A DNA stretch of 64,000 nucleotides from Moraxella nasibovis (lineage in GTDB: Bacteria > Pseudomonadota > Gammaproteobacteria > Pseudomonadales > Moraxellaceae): positions 310,001-374,000 of the forward strand of contig NZ_CP089975.1 of NCBI RefSeq assembly GCF_029581575.1, in the 5' to 3' direction. Under the pieces are notes generated by a model. It saw nothing but the letters and a program-made list of their open reading frames with translations. It had not been told where the DNA came from and did no database searches. The first letter of the stretch is position 1. Every line of letters starts with the position of its first letter. Positions 11,791 to 20,767 of this stretch are shown here, one piece after another. A program made the translations under genes and the position numbers.

Positions 11791-12192
11791 GATGATTCCT
11801 TAAATGGGAAATGAATGGATTCAGACTTGCGACCAGTCTGACAAACTCCCCAGTATCACAGCCAAGCCAAAGCCTGCTGGTTTTTCTGGAAAATTAGCCG
11901 ACTATTATACAAAAAAGTTCCTGTATTGGCAAAGGTTTTGTGAGCGTTTGTCAAAAATAATGCAAATACGCCGCCAAGACGGTGAGAATCGCCAATTTTA
12001 GACGAAATTTGGGCAGTGATTGAGAAAAAGTCTCATCTGTGCGGTGTAATTTTTGCCAATTTGTTATATAATGGACAGGTTTGTTACAAAAACATCACGC
12101 CGTGAATGAAGTTTGTAAGCTGAATAGAAAATTTTTTGGTGTTGAATGTTTGATTTGTAAGTCTTTTTAAAAATACCATGAAGGAGAATGCT
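11791..12192. other. Divergent spacer between rplY and putP
   Basis: A 402-bp region without a gene. It holds the strong rplY promoter (11904-11932, minus) and, for putP, a TATAAT at 12067-12072 whose -35 is poor. I see no further conserved element. Confidence 0.6.
11904..11932 (-). promoter_or_regulatory. Sigma-70 promoter of rplY
   Basis: On the minus strand TTGCCA, 17 bp, TATAAT: a near-consensus housekeeping promoter. Confidence 0.8.
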
Positions 12193-13686
12193 ATGAATGT
12201 GGCATCTGGCGTATGGATCTCGCTGGCGGTTTATTTTCTGTTGATGATCGCCATCGGTGTGTATGCGTATTTTAAACAAAAAAACGATGTCGAAGGCTAT
12301 ATGCTTGGCGGTCGCAATCTCGGTCCTGCGGTGACGGCACTGTCAGCGGGGGCATCTGACATGTCCGGTTGGCTGCTTTTGGGCTTGCCGGGCTATATGT
12401 ATGCGTCAGGCGTGGTGAGTATTTGGATTGCGCTTGGTTTGACCATTGGTGCATTTGCCAATTATCTGATCGTTGCGCCACGCCTTCGTGTCTTTACCGA
12501 GGTGGCGGACAATGCGATTACCTTGCCCGACTATTTTGCCAACCGTTTTCATGACACCTCACACCTTTTGCGCATCATGTCGGCAGTGGTGATCATCCTG
12601 TTTTTCACGGTTTATACTGCGGCAAGTTTGGTTGCAGGCGGTAAATTGTTTGAAAGCTCACTAGGGCTGTCGTACTCGATGGGTCTGTGGGTGACGGCAG
12701 GCGTGGTTGTGGCGTATACACTGTTTGGTGGCTTTTTGGCGGTGTCATTGACCGACTTTGTTCAAGGTGTCATTATGCTCATCGCCATGCTACTCGTGCC
12801 AATCGTTGCCTTTACTGAGATCGGCGGTGTGAGCGAAGGCTTGGCGGCGGCAGAGCTTGTCAATCCAGAAGTATTCAACTGGACCAATGGCGTAACTTTG
12901 GCAGGCATCATCTCGTTGATGGCGTGGGGCTTTGGTTATTTTGGTCAGCCGCACATCATCGTGCGCTTTATGGCGATCCGCTCGGTCAAAGATGTGCCAG
13001 TGGCAACCGCCATCGGCATGGGCTGGATGATTCTAAGTCTCATCGGTGCGCTCATGGTGGGCTTGGCGGGCATCGCTTATATTGCACGCACTGGCACGAC
13101 TTTGGACGATCCTGAGACCATTTTCTTGGTATTCTCACAAGTATTATTCCATCCATTGATTTCTGGTTTTTTGTTGGCGGCGATTTTGGCGGCGATCATG
13201 AGTACCATTTCAAGTCAGCTCTTGGTGGTATCAAGCTCGCTGACCCGTGATGTGTACAAGCTGTTCCTTGACCGTGAGGCATCAGAGTCTCGCCAAGTAC
13301 TTGTGGGTCGTATCTCGGTCATCATTGTGGCGGTGGTTGCCATCATCCTAGCTGGCGACAGCAACAGCTCGGTGCTAAAACTGGTCTCACACGCTTGGGC
13401 AGGCTTTGGTGCGGCATTTGGTCCGCTGGTCATCCTAAGTCTCATGTGGAAACGCATGAACCGCAACGGTGCTTTGGCTGGCATGATCGTCGGCGCTCTG
13501 ACCGTCATCGTGTGGGTGTATGGCGGCATTACCATTGGCGGTCAGCCTGCCAATGATGCGATTTATTCTATCTTGCCAGGTTTTGCGGCAAGCTTTATCA
13601 CCACCATCGTGGTGAGCCTGATGACAGCGCCACCAAAAGACTTCATCGTCGAGCGTTTTGAACAAATGGAAAAAATGCTAAAATAA
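12193..13686 (+). CDS. putP: Sodium/proline symporter
   Basis: Takes up proline with sodium ions across the inner membrane (SSS family, about 13 helices). The alignment with E. coli PutP is continuous: YMLGGRNLGPAVTALSAGAS DMSGW, TLPDYFANRF, GFLAVSLTDFVQG, GFGYFGQPHIIVRFMA and AWAGFGAAFGP are all present, including residues of the sodium-binding region in the second helix. The ATG at 12193 is preceded by AAGGAG; an ATG at 12178 lies before this site and is less likely. It stands alone on the plus strand inside an otherwise minus-strand conserved cluster, with its own promoter and terminator. Confidence 0.95.
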   Translation: MNVASGVWISLAVYFLLMIAIGVYAYFKQKNDVEGYMLGGRNLGPAVTALSAGASDMSGWLLLGLPGYMYASGVVSIWIALGLTIGAFANYLIVAPRLRVFTEVADNAITLPDYFANRFHDTSHLLRIMSAVVIILFFTVYTAASLVAGGKLFESSLGLSYSMGLWVTAGVVVAYTLFGGFLAVSLTDFVQGVIMLIAMLLVPIVAFTEIGGVSEGLAAAELVNPEVFNWTNGVTLAGIISLMAWGFGYFGQPHIIVRFMAIRSVKDVPVATAIGMGWMILSLIGALMVGLAGIAYIARTGTTLDDPETIFLVFSQVLFHPLISGFLLAAILAAIMSTISSQLLVVSSSLTRDVYKLFLDREASESRQVLVGRISVIIVAVVAIILAGDSNSSVLKLVSHAWAGFGAAFGPLVILSLMWKRMNRNGALAGMIVGALTVIVWVYGGITIGGQPANDAIYSILPGFAASFITTIVVSLMTAPPKDFIVERFEQMEKMLK

Positions 13687-13706
13687 TCTGCCAATAAGTC
13701 TGATTA

Positions 13707-13741
13707 ACACTCCAAGCCGTATGGTTTGGGGTGTTTTTTTT
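13707..13741 (+). terminator. Rho-independent terminator of putP
   Basis: ACACTCCAAGCC / GGTTTGGGGTGT stem with two G-U pairs and a GTAT loop, followed by nine or more T. Confidence 0.88.
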
Positions 13742-13903
13742 TGAATGTTTGATAGCCCAATGGCAATATTGTTACAAAATTGGGCGGTCATGTAGGGTGG
13801 GCTATACTCACCATTTTTGGTATAAGTCTTTAAATTTGTTGAGGTTTTTCTCACTTGGCTCAACCTGCGACTACTTGGTATGGCTGATGGGCTTGATGGC
13901 GCA

Positions 13904-13942
13904 AAAAAAAGCCCCGCCAAATGATTTGACAGGGCTTTTTTT
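13904..13942 (-). terminator. Terminator of prs
   Basis: AAAAAAAGCCC / GGGCTTTTTTT stem with T-runs on both sides; placed just behind the prs stop. Confidence 0.8.
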
Positions 13943-13952
13943 GTGATGCAAT

Positions 13953-14906
13953 TTAGATGCTGTATTCAAACAAAGCGCTGATGGATTCTTCGTTATTGAT
14001 ACGGCGTAGACTTTCTGCCAGTAGTGAGGCGATGCTCACTTGGCGAATCTTGGCGCAAGATTTGGCGGCGTCTGACAGCGGAATGGTGTCAGTGACGACG
14101 ATCTCATCTAGGGCAGATCCGCTGATGTTGTCGATTGCCTTGCCTGACAGCACAGGGTGGGTGATGTAGCCGACCACACGGCGAGCGCCATTGTCTTTTA
14201 GGGCTTGGGCGGCTTTACACAGCGTACCTGCGGTATCCACGATGTCGTCAATGATGACGCAATCACGACCATCGACATCGCCGATGATGTGCATGACTTG
14301 TGATTCATTGGCTTTTTGGCGGCGCTTATCGATGATGGCAAGGTCGGCATCGCCCAGAAGTTTTGCCATCGCACGCGCACGCACCACACCACCCACATCG
14401 GGAGAGACGACCATGAGGTTATCGTAGTTTTGTTGTTTTAGGTCACTTAGTAAGACTGGCGTGCCATACAGATTGTCCACTGGCACATCAAAGAAACCTT
14501 GGATTTGGTCGGCATGCAGATCCACGACCATCACACGGTCAATGCCTGAGATTGACAGCATGTCCGCCACGACTTTGGCAGAGATTGGCACACGCGCCGA
14601 GCGTGGTCTGCGGTCTTGGCGTGCATAGCCAAAATATGGAATCACTGCCGTGATACGACCGGCACTCGAACGGCGCAGAGCGTCTGCCAAAAGGACGACT
14701 TCCATCAAGTTGTCATTGGTTGGCACGCAGGTCGGTTGTAGGATGAATACATCTTTACCACGCACATTTTCTTTGATTTCGATGGCAATTTCACCATCAG
14801 AAAAGCGAGTGATGTCAGCTTTGCTTAAAGGAATGTGAAGATGGTCAGCGACGGTCTGGGCAAGCTCAGGATTGGCGCTGCCCGAGAAGATGGCCATGTA
14901 TGACAT
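13953..14906 (-). CDS. prs: Ribose-phosphate pyrophosphokinase (PRPP synthase)
   Basis: Makes PRPP from ribose 5-phosphate and ATP for nucleotide, histidine, tryptophan and NAD synthesis. Class I PRPP synthase features: [11 protein letters not shown] at the start, FQ-equivalent ATP region [37 protein letters not shown] flexible loop region, [15 protein letters not shown], and the PRPP-binding loop [13 protein letters not shown]. Length 317 aa is normal. Start ATG 14906 has AGGA upstream; a second in-frame ATG follows three codons later. Own promoter at 14971-14998. Confidence 0.97.
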   Translation of the reverse strand: MSYMAIFSGSANPELAQTVADHLHIPLSKADITRFSDGEIAIEIKENVRGKDVFILQPTCVPTNDNLMEVVLLADALRRSSAGRITAVIPYFGYARQDRRPRSARVPISAKVVADMLSISGIDRVMVVDLHADQIQGFFDVPVDNLYGTPVLLSDLKQQNYDNLMVVSPDVGGVVRARAMAKLLGDADLAIIDKRRQKANESQVMHIIGDVDGRDCVIIDDIVDTAGTLCKAAQALKDNGARRVVGYITHPVLSGKAIDNISGSALDEIVVTDTIPLSDAAKSCAKIRQVSIASLLAESLRRINNEESISALFEYSI

Positions 14907-14970
14907 ATGAGGATCCTATAAAAAGGCTAAAAGAAAAATCAGCGTTTATTTTACCATTTTTATACAAAAT

Positions 14971-14998
14971 TTTATACATAATTTGCACTCTTTGGCAA
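14971..14998 (-). promoter_or_regulatory. Promoter of prs
   Basis: Minus strand TTGCCA, 16 bp, TATAAA, with TG directly before the -10. Confidence 0.65.
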
Positions 14999-15105
14999 AT
15001 TTTCTTGTAACAGTAAGTACAATCTTTAAAATCTGGCTTGTCGGCAGTGTGTCTGTCATTGCGCACCGTGAGTTTACAGGTTTGTCACGCATCATCTGAT
15101 GGGAA

Positions 15106-15137
15106 AAACAAAAAAGCCAATTCCGAAGAACTGGCTT
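15106..15137 (-). terminator. Terminator of the tRNA-Gln transcript
   Basis: Minus strand AAGCCAGTTC, TTCG tetraloop, GAATTGGCTT, then TTTTTGTTTTT: a textbook terminator about 25 bp behind the second tRNA. Confidence 0.9.
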
Positions 15138-15161
15138 AATTGCTCAAGTCATGCTTGAATA

Positions 15162-15237
15162 TGGCAGAGGTAGCTGGACTCGAACCAACGAATGTCAGGA
15201 TCAAAACCTGATGCCTTACCAACTTGGCGATACCCCT
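15162..15237 (-). tRNA. tRNA-Gln (anticodon UUG), second of a tandem pair
   Basis: A 76-nt cloverleaf with encoded CCA. Acceptor arm AGGGGTA / TACCTCT, D arm GCC / GGC, anticodon stem TCAGG / CCTGA with loop TTTTGAT, T stem GTTGG / CCAGC with loop TTCGAGT, discriminator G73. Pair 1-72 is A:U and pair 3-70 is G:U. G3:U70 is the main identity element of tRNA-Ala and is unexpected here (see findings). It differs from its neighbour only in acceptor pairs 6-67 and 7-66 (U:A and A:U). Confidence 0.96.
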
Positions 15238-15265
15238 AGAAAAGTTTTTAAAAAACTTTCAAAAA

Positions 15266-15341
15266 TGGCAGAGGCGGCTGGACTCGAACCAACGAATGTC
15301 AGGATCAAAACCTGATGCCTTACCAACTTGGCGACGCCCCT
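15266..15341 (-). tRNA. tRNA-Gln (anticodon UUG), first of a tandem pair
   Basis: Same cloverleaf as the neighbouring gene about 30 bp downstream, with acceptor arm AGGGGCG / CGCCTCT: pairs 6-67 and 7-66 are C:G and G:C here, so the two copies differ by two compensated pairs and nothing else. It also has A1:U72, the G3:U70 wobble, G73 and an encoded CCA. A good promoter lies directly upstream. The 3' boundary may be off by one base. Confidence 0.95.
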
Positions 15342-15354
15342 ATATAGGCGCCTA

Positions 15355-15382
15355 ATTATACCGAAATTTTTTGATTATGCAA
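15355..15382 (-). promoter_or_regulatory. Promoter of the tRNA-Gln pair
   Basis: Minus strand TTGCAT, 16 bp, TATAAT; the -10 ends 14 bp before the first tRNA base. With the terminator at 15106-15137 this makes a self-contained tRNA unit between ispE and prs. Confidence 0.8.
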
Positions 15383-15457
15383 GCATTTTTTATAAAATTT
15401 TTAAAAAAAATTGCTAAATTTAAGCTAAATTAAAAAAACATTTTATTTATCAATAAC

Positions 15458-16372
15458 TTACAAGCCATTCAAGCTGTGACAAATCACCGCACGACAAGGC
15501 GCAGCGTCTCGCCAAGCTGCCGCCTGATCTATCATCTCAGCTTCTAACGGCAGAAAAACACAGCTGCCCGTGCCCGTCATGCGTGGCGTGGCGTGGCAGG
15601 GAAGTGCGTGCAGATAAGCCAGTGCATCTTTGACGGCAGGACTGTCTTGGCTTGCGATGGTCTCAAAGCAGTTGTGAAATGGTGGGGTGAGCGTCAAGTC
15701 AAACCAAGTAGCATATGATGATAAATCATTGATAAATAATGACTTTTTGTTAAGATCTGGGTGCTTGAAAAAGTGAGCGGTCGCAAGGTGCGCATCTGGC
15801 ATGAGTAGCAGATAGGCTCGCTTAGGTAGGTGAATGGGCGTTAAGATCTCGCCAATGCCTGTGGCGACGGCATCGCACTGGTGGGCGTGGGCAAAGATAA
15901 AAAACGGCACATCTGCCCCAAGCGTGGCAGCGATGTCAATGAGCGCCTGAGTGTCAAGATTTAAACCCCAAAGCTGATTTAGGGCGATGAGCGTGGTGGC
16001 GCAGTTGGATGAGCCACCACCAAGTCCTGCCCCTGTGGGAATGTGCTTGTCCAGATGGATATGCACGCCTTGTACTTGCTTGGGGGAGTGCTTGGCAAGG
16101 GCGTGCGCGGCTTTGATGATCAGATTGTCATCCAGGTTTTTGGTGAGATGACTTGCCCCTGTCAGGCTGATCGGCGGTATGCCATTTTCCGTGTCGCCAC
16201 CGCCTAAGCCAGCACTGTCCATGTCATCATACAGACGAAACGCCAACCAATCACCAAAATCAAGCGCTCGAAACACGCTTTGTAAGTCGTGATAGCCATC
16301 AAGGCGCTGGGCGGTGATGTGCAAAAACAGATTGATCTTGGCAGGGGAAAACAGGCGAAGTGTATGCATCAT
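15458..16372 (-). CDS. ispE: 4-diphosphocytidyl-2-C-methyl-D-erythritol kinase
   Basis: GHMP kinase of the MEP isoprenoid pathway. Shows the N-terminal FSPAKINLFLHITAQR with the catalytic lysine, DGYHDLQSVF, the ATP loop PTGAGLGGGSSNCATTL, the catalytic aspartate in LGADVPFF, and the C-terminal MTGTGSCVF loop. Starts at ATG 16372 or 16369 fit the family N-terminus and follow GAGGG; an in-frame ATG at 16390 would overlap the end of lolB by 11 bp. Translationally linked to lolB in the conserved lolB-ispE arrangement. Confidence 0.95.
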   Translation of the reverse strand: MMHTLRLFSPAKINLFLHITAQRLDGYHDLQSVFRALDFGDWLAFRLYDDMDSAGLGGGDTENGIPPISLTGASHLTKNLDDNLIIKAAHALAKHSPKQVQGVHIHLDKHIPTGAGLGGGSSNCATTLIALNQLWGLNLDTQALIDIAATLGADVPFFIFAHAHQCDAVATGIGEILTPIHLPKRAYLLLMPDAHLATAHFFKHPDLNKKSLFINDLSSYATWFDLTLTPPFHNCFETIASQDSPAVKDALAYLHALPCHATPRMTGTGSCVFLPLEAEMIDQAAAWRDAAPCRAVICHSLNGL

Positions 16373-16379
16373 GCCCTCA

Positions 16380-16958
16380 TCATTTGCCATGCACGATGGT
16401 CATGACGACACGATGACCGTCGGTATGGGTGATGCGCAGGCGATTTGGCAGTGTGGATTTGTATTCAAAGCTGGCTGTCCAGTCGCCATTGACAGCGTGG
16501 ATGAGCTTGCCTTGTTGGTCGTAGCCTTGCTGTGTGTCGCTTGGCGCACTGCGTCCGACGATCCAGTGTGGCAGCTGACTGATGGGTGCTTGCCAGCCTG
16601 TCGCTTGTAGTAAGAGCGCCTCTGGCGTGGTGGCGCTGATCGTGCCTGTGCGTTCGCTGCTTAGCATGGCGGTCTGTCCGTCAAAGCTGATGGCGGTGGC
16701 GCCGATGCCAAGTGCGCCTGTCAGATCGATGGCGAATCTGTCACCTTCTTGCGCCCATGTATAAAATGCCGTACCAGACTGGCTGCCGTCTGTCGACACG
16801 CTCGTTATGCCAATTTTGCCGCTGATGTTGAATTCGATAGGCGCATTAACAGTGTGGCTGACTGGGGTTGGTGTGGCGTGAGGTAGGGTTTGGCAGCCTG
16901 TCAAAAACAGCGCACCGACGCACAAAGACAGACAAGAATGGCGGAGGGTAAATTTCAT
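16380..16958 (-). CDS. lolB: Outer-membrane lipoprotein LolB
   Basis: Receives lipoproteins from LolA and inserts them in the outer membrane. A lipoprotein signal (SLCVGALFLTGC, cysteine at residue 22) is followed by the LolB fold: FNISGKIGITS, SGTAFYTWAQEGDRFAIDLTGALG and the hydrophobic-loop region, then LPHWIVGRSAPSD. Length 192 aa is typical. Placed directly before ispE, as in many gammaproteobacteria, which supports the assignment despite low sequence conservation of the family. Confidence 0.9.
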   Translation of the reverse strand: MKFTLRHSCLSLCVGALFLTGCQTLPHATPTPVSHTVNAPIEFNISGKIGITSVSTDGSQSGTAFYTWAQEGDRFAIDLTGALGIGATAISFDGQTAMLSSERTGTISATTPEALLLQATGWQAPISQLPHWIVGRSAPSDTQQGYDQQGKLIHAVNGDWTASFEYKSTLPNRLRITHTDGHRVVMTIVHGK

Positions 16959-16992
16959 GATATTTTCCTATGGGGTTTTGTGGTGTGGGGCG

Positions 16993-18891
16993 TCAGTAAA
17001 GCTGTGTGACATTGCTGTCTGGCGTGGTCGGTTGGTCAAAGCCGTATTTGGCTTGCAGCTGTGCTAAGATCTGCTGCACCATGTCGTCATCACCCAGACC
17101 TTGATATGCCCGAAGTAGCAAAATCCCTGCATTCAAATCAAGCGAGACCTCATAAGGTGCTTGCAAATATGCGATGACAGCCTCATAGTCAGACCGCTCT
17201 AAGGCATTGCCGCCCAGCAAAATGAGCGCATCTAAGTGCAGCTGCGTATCGTACAAAGGGTCGTCAGAGGGAATCTGGCTGATGGCTTTGGCGACCTCTT
17301 GTGCGTCTTGGTTGTTTGGATTTTGCTGTAAATCAAGTTTGGCTTGTGCCAGCTGATAGCTTGGGTTGTGTGCATCTATGCCAATCAGCCTGCCGATGAT
17401 GTCTTGTTTTTCGCTGTCGCCAAGCTCATTTTCAAGCAGCTGATAGCTGGCAAATAGCAGGCGATCGTCATCGGGATATTGGCGATTGGCGGTGCTTAGA
17501 ATGTCTTTGGCAGCCTCAATGTTGCCCTGACGCAGGCGAATCTCCGCCTGCAAGATATAGCTGTCGGCGGCGTAGATTTCGTATTCATCTCTGAGTCTCA
17601 CCAGCGTGCTCATGGCGGCCTCAACATTATTATCCAGCAGATAAAATCCCACCACCTTAGTGCGCGCGTCTAGCACATTTTCGCCGTCTTTCACCTTTTC
17701 GTAGTGCGTTCTGGCGTGCAGCGCATCGCCCAAGCGCTCATAGCCAATGCCCAGATAATAATGCGCCTGACTGGCAAATTCTGGGTTTTTCACCAGTGGT
17801 GTGAGCAGCTCTATCGACTGTCTGTACTCACCGATGTCAAGCCCAACAAGCCCCGCTAAGAGTAGTACATCGGCGTTGTGAGTGTTTTGATTGGCGCGCA
17901 AAAGCAGCTGCCATGCGTTTTGAAGATCGCCTTGATTGATAAAATGGCGAATCTCATACAAGTACAGCGAAGTCTCGTGTGGCAGGGCGGCACGCTTGGT
18001 GTGCAAAAAATGCCACAGTTCATCTTCATGCTGAGCTTGGCTTAAAATATCAAGTTTTAGATTGATGAAGGCGAGGTTGGCAGGCTCGGCTTGTAGGGCG
18101 CTATTGATGTGCACCAGCGATGACTCATAATCACCAAGACGCATGAGCAGACCCGCTCGCAGCGCCGCCACTGAGGTGTTTTTGCTGTCAATCTCACGCA
18201 GCGCCTCCAAGAGTGTTTCTTGATCTTTTGGGTCGGTGGGAAAAATGCTGTCAAAAATCTGCGAAAGATCAGCGTTGGGATCATAAGCCAAAATCATCGC
18301 CAGCATCTGCGAGGCTTGATTATAATCATGCGCTCGAAGTGCCAAATGCGTCACATAAAACCAAGCAGGAATGTGGTCTGGATATTTGGCTTGCCAAGCG
18401 GTGGCAAAAGACAGTGACTCTTTGGGGGTTTCATACTCGATGGACAGCGCCAACGCACGCTCAAAGATGGCGGTGGCATTGTCCTTAAAAGACTCAGCCT
18501 TATAGATGGTCAGCGCCTCATCGATGTTACCACGATCAGCAGAAAACTCCGCCAAAAGCAGCGCATACAAATCAGGCGCATCAAGCATCGGCGTGCTGTC
18601 CTCTGCCAGCAAAGTGTCATCTAATAAGTCGTTTGGCAGTTCAAGTCTGATGGGCTCATGCTCTGATTCATCATCAAGCTGAGCAGGGACTTGTGGCTCG
18701 TCGCTGTCTTTTTTATAAAACGGCAATAAAATTTTGAGCAAAGGGTCAAACACGCCAGCATGCGCATGAGTCTGAGGCAGCAGCATCGCCAAGCACAGCA
18801 TCGCCAAGGCGGATTTTTTGGCAAATGAGCCAGACGAGAAAAGCGCGTCTTTTGTGGTGGGGCGTGAGCGCTGCCAAATGGTTAATTTCAT
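16993..18891 (-). CDS. Exported TPR-repeat protein
   Basis: A 632-residue protein with an N-terminal export signal (about residues 25-45, ALAMLCLAMLLPQTHAHA) and tetratricopeptide repeats through most of the length, for example LYALLLAEFSADRGNIDEAL, HYYLGIGYERLGDALHA and RTHYEKVKDGE. Homologous proteins sit between hemA and lolB in Pseudomonas and Acinetobacter. The function is not established; a role as scaffold for envelope proteins is an inference from the repeats and the lolB neighbourhood. It has its own promoter and lies 34 bp upstream of lolB, so probably heads the lolB-ispE transcript. Confidence 0.85.
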   Translation of the reverse strand: MKLTIWQRSRPTTKDALFSSGSFAKKSALAMLCLAMLLPQTHAHAGVFDPLLKILLPFYKKDSDEPQVPAQLDDESEHEPIRLELPNDLLDDTLLAEDSTPMLDAPDLYALLLAEFSADRGNIDEALTIYKAESFKDNATAIFERALALSIEYETPKESLSFATAWQAKYPDHIPAWFYVTHLALRAHDYNQASQMLAMILAYDPNADLSQIFDSIFPTDPKDQETLLEALREIDSKNTSVAALRAGLLMRLGDYESSLVHINSALQAEPANLAFINLKLDILSQAQHEDELWHFLHTKRAALPHETSLYLYEIRHFINQGDLQNAWQLLLRANQNTHNADVLLLAGLVGLDIGEYRQSIELLTPLVKNPEFASQAHYYLGIGYERLGDALHARTHYEKVKDGENVLDARTKVVGFYLLDNNVEAAMSTLVRLRDEYEIYAADSYILQAEIRLRQGNIEAAKDILSTANRQYPDDDRLLFASYQLLENELGDSEKQDIIGRLIGIDAHNPSYQLAQAKLDLQQNPNNQDAQEVAKAISQIPSDDPLYDTQLHLDALILLGGNALERSDYEAVIAYLQAPYEVSLDLNAGILLLRAYQGLGDDDMVQQILAQLQAKYGFDQPTTPDSNVTQLY

Positions 18892-19091
18892 GAAATTTCA
18901 GTCATTAGTAAAAATATGCCGTCTCATCGGCAAGCGGCAAAAAAGGTGCGCAGCTTGACTCAAATGCGACCAGTCCTCAACATGATCAAAAACATGGTCA
19001 AAATCGCCCGACCGTTCTGGCTGCTCCGATGAGCGCTTGCTTGGTGCATCAGATTTGGGCAAGTGAGCCTAATCATTTGATTTAACTCCCT

Positions 19092-19119
19092 ATTATAAAA
19101 GGATTTTTGATAAGTGCAA
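19092..19119 (-). promoter_or_regulatory. Promoter of the TPR-lolB-ispE unit
   Basis: Minus strand TTGCAC, 16 bp, TATAAT. Confidence 0.7.
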
Positions 19120-19175
19120 GGATTTGTGCGTCATATCGGTGGATTTTTGCCAAGTTGATGTTTTTGGCGCCAGTT

Positions 19176-19206
19176 TTGTCACAAATGTCCCAAAAACTGT
19201 TATAAT
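19176..19206 (+). promoter_or_regulatory. Promoter of hemA
   Basis: TTGTCA and TATAAT, separated by 19 bp, which is longer than optimal; 75 bp before the hemA start. Confidence 0.6.
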
Positions 19207-19281
19207 AGCCAATTTATTGTCATTTTTTGATGTCTTTTTGCTGCCGTTTAAGTTGTCAGTGTTGTAAGTTAAGTTGATAAG

Positions 19282-20604
19282 ATGAAATTAGCCGTCGTTG
19301 GAGTCAATCACAAAACCGCCCCCGTCGAGCTTCGTGAGAAGCTGTCGTTTGGGGCGGATTTGCCTCGTGCCATCGATGAGCTAAAAGCGCTGACCGATGG
19401 TTCGGTGATCGTCTCCACCTGTAACCGTAGCGAGATTTATGTCAAGCTGCCCGATGAAGAGGCGGTACCCAAAGAGGATGTTGAGGAGGTGAGCGAGCCT
19501 GTGCAGAAGATTCAGGCTTGGTTTGCGTCTTTTAAAGGCTTTGGGCTGGATGAAATTGCGCCGTTTTTGTACATTTACGAAGACGATCATGCGCTCAACC
19601 ATTGGCTGCGTGTGGCGGCAGGGCTTGACTCGATGATCTTAGGCGAGCCGCAGATCTTGGGGCAGATTCGTCAGGCGGTGGCGCTGTCTCGTGAGCATGG
19701 CGGCATGGGGCGAGGCTTTGACTGGCTGACACAGCAAGTGTTTGCCGCTGCCAGAACGGTGCGACGAGACACCAAGGTGGGCGCTCAGGCGGTGACTTTG
19801 GGCTTTGCTGCTGCCAAGCTTGTGACGCAGATCTTTGCTGAGCCGAGCCGTCTGACCTTCATGCTGGTGGCGGCAGGCGAGATGAATCGCTTGGTGGCGC
19901 ATAATGTGGCGGCGCTTGGCATGGAGCGCATCATCATCGCCAATCGTAGCCGTGAGCGTGCCGAGGCTTTGGCATCTGAGCTGCATGAGATGGCAAACAA
20001 TGCCAATCGCATGGTGCAGATCGATCTTGTGCCTCTACATATGCTGGCAGAATATCTGCCGCAAGCGGATGTGGTGAGTAGTTGTAGCGGCAGCATGAAT
20101 GCGCTCATCACACACGACATGGTCAAATCTGCCCTAAAAACACGCCGTCACCGCCCAATCTTGATGGTGGATCTGGCAGTGCCAAGAGACATCGAGCCTT
20201 CGGTGGGTGAGTTTGATGATGTGTATCTGTACTCGGTGGATGATTTGCAACATGTCATCGCAGGCAATCTAGAAGAGCGTAAGCAAGCTGCGGTGGAGGC
20301 GGAGCTGTTGGTCAGCCAGCTTGTGCTAGACATTGAGCATCAGATGCAGGTGCAGACGGCTCGTACGCAGATCGCTCAGTATCGCCACACCGCCCATGCG
20401 CACAGAGATCGTCTGCTGAATGACGCTTTGCATCGTCTGGCTGAGGGTGATGAGGCGAGCAAAGTCGTCACAGAGCTTGCCCGAGCATTGACGCAGACGC
20501 TGACGCACGCACCTTCCAAACTCATCCGCCACACCGCCCAGACTGCTGAGCCTGAGGTGCTAGACATGGTGACGCACGCCCTAAATCATGCTTATCGCAA
20601 ATAG
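19282..20604 (+). CDS. hemA: Glutamyl-tRNA reductase
   Basis: First enzyme of tetrapyrrole synthesis by the C5 route: reduces glutamyl-tRNA to glutamate-1-semialdehyde. Shows GVNHKTAPVELREKLSF, the catalytic cysteine in VSTCNRSEIY, GLDSMILGEPQILGQIR, and the NADPH domain with MLVAAGEMNRLVAHN and IIIANRSRERA, followed by the dimerisation helix. Length 440 aa. An insertion between the catalytic motif and the next conserved block (DEEAVPKEDVEEVSEPVQK) is acidic and low in complexity. Divergent from the TPR-lolB-ispE unit, the usual order. Confidence 0.97.
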   Translation: MKLAVVGVNHKTAPVELREKLSFGADLPRAIDELKALTDGSVIVSTCNRSEIYVKLPDEEAVPKEDVEEVSEPVQKIQAWFASFKGFGLDEIAPFLYIYEDDHALNHWLRVAAGLDSMILGEPQILGQIRQAVALSREHGGMGRGFDWLTQQVFAAARTVRRDTKVGAQAVTLGFAAAKLVTQIFAEPSRLTFMLVAAGEMNRLVAHNVAALGMERIIIANRSRERAEALASELHEMANNANRMVQIDLVPLHMLAEYLPQADVVSSCSGSMNALITHDMVKSALKTRRHRPILMVDLAVPRDIEPSVGEFDDVYLYSVDDLQHVIAGNLEERKQAAVEAELLVSQLVLDIEHQMQVQTARTQIAQYRHTAHAHRDRLLNDALHRLAEGDEASKVVTELARALTQTLTHAPSKLIRHTAQTAEPEVLDMVTHALNHAYRK

Positions 20605-20725
20605 TCGTTTTAAGATGTCATTTGGGGCAGCATCGCTGCACAATGCGCCTGTCCAAAATCATTGATTTAAAATGATCAACCAAAATACCAACCCAAAACT
20701 TACGCCCAAAACTTATAGCCAAAAT

Positions 20726-20756
20726 AAAAATCCCTTTGTTGCCAAAGGGATTTTTT
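20726..20756. terminator. Bidirectional terminator between hemA and metQ
   Basis: AAAAATCCCTTT / AAAGGGATTTTT stem with T-runs on both strands; it lies between the convergent hemA and metQ genes. Confidence 0.9.
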
Positions 20757-20767
20757 GTGAGAGCGGA

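Larger units (their letters stand above)
18892..19281. other. Divergent spacer between the TPR gene and hemA
   Basis: A 390-bp region without a gene; contains one good promoter for each direction (19092-19119 minus, 19176-19206 plus), back to back with about 57 bp between the -35 boxes. Nothing else recognised. Confidence 0.6.
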
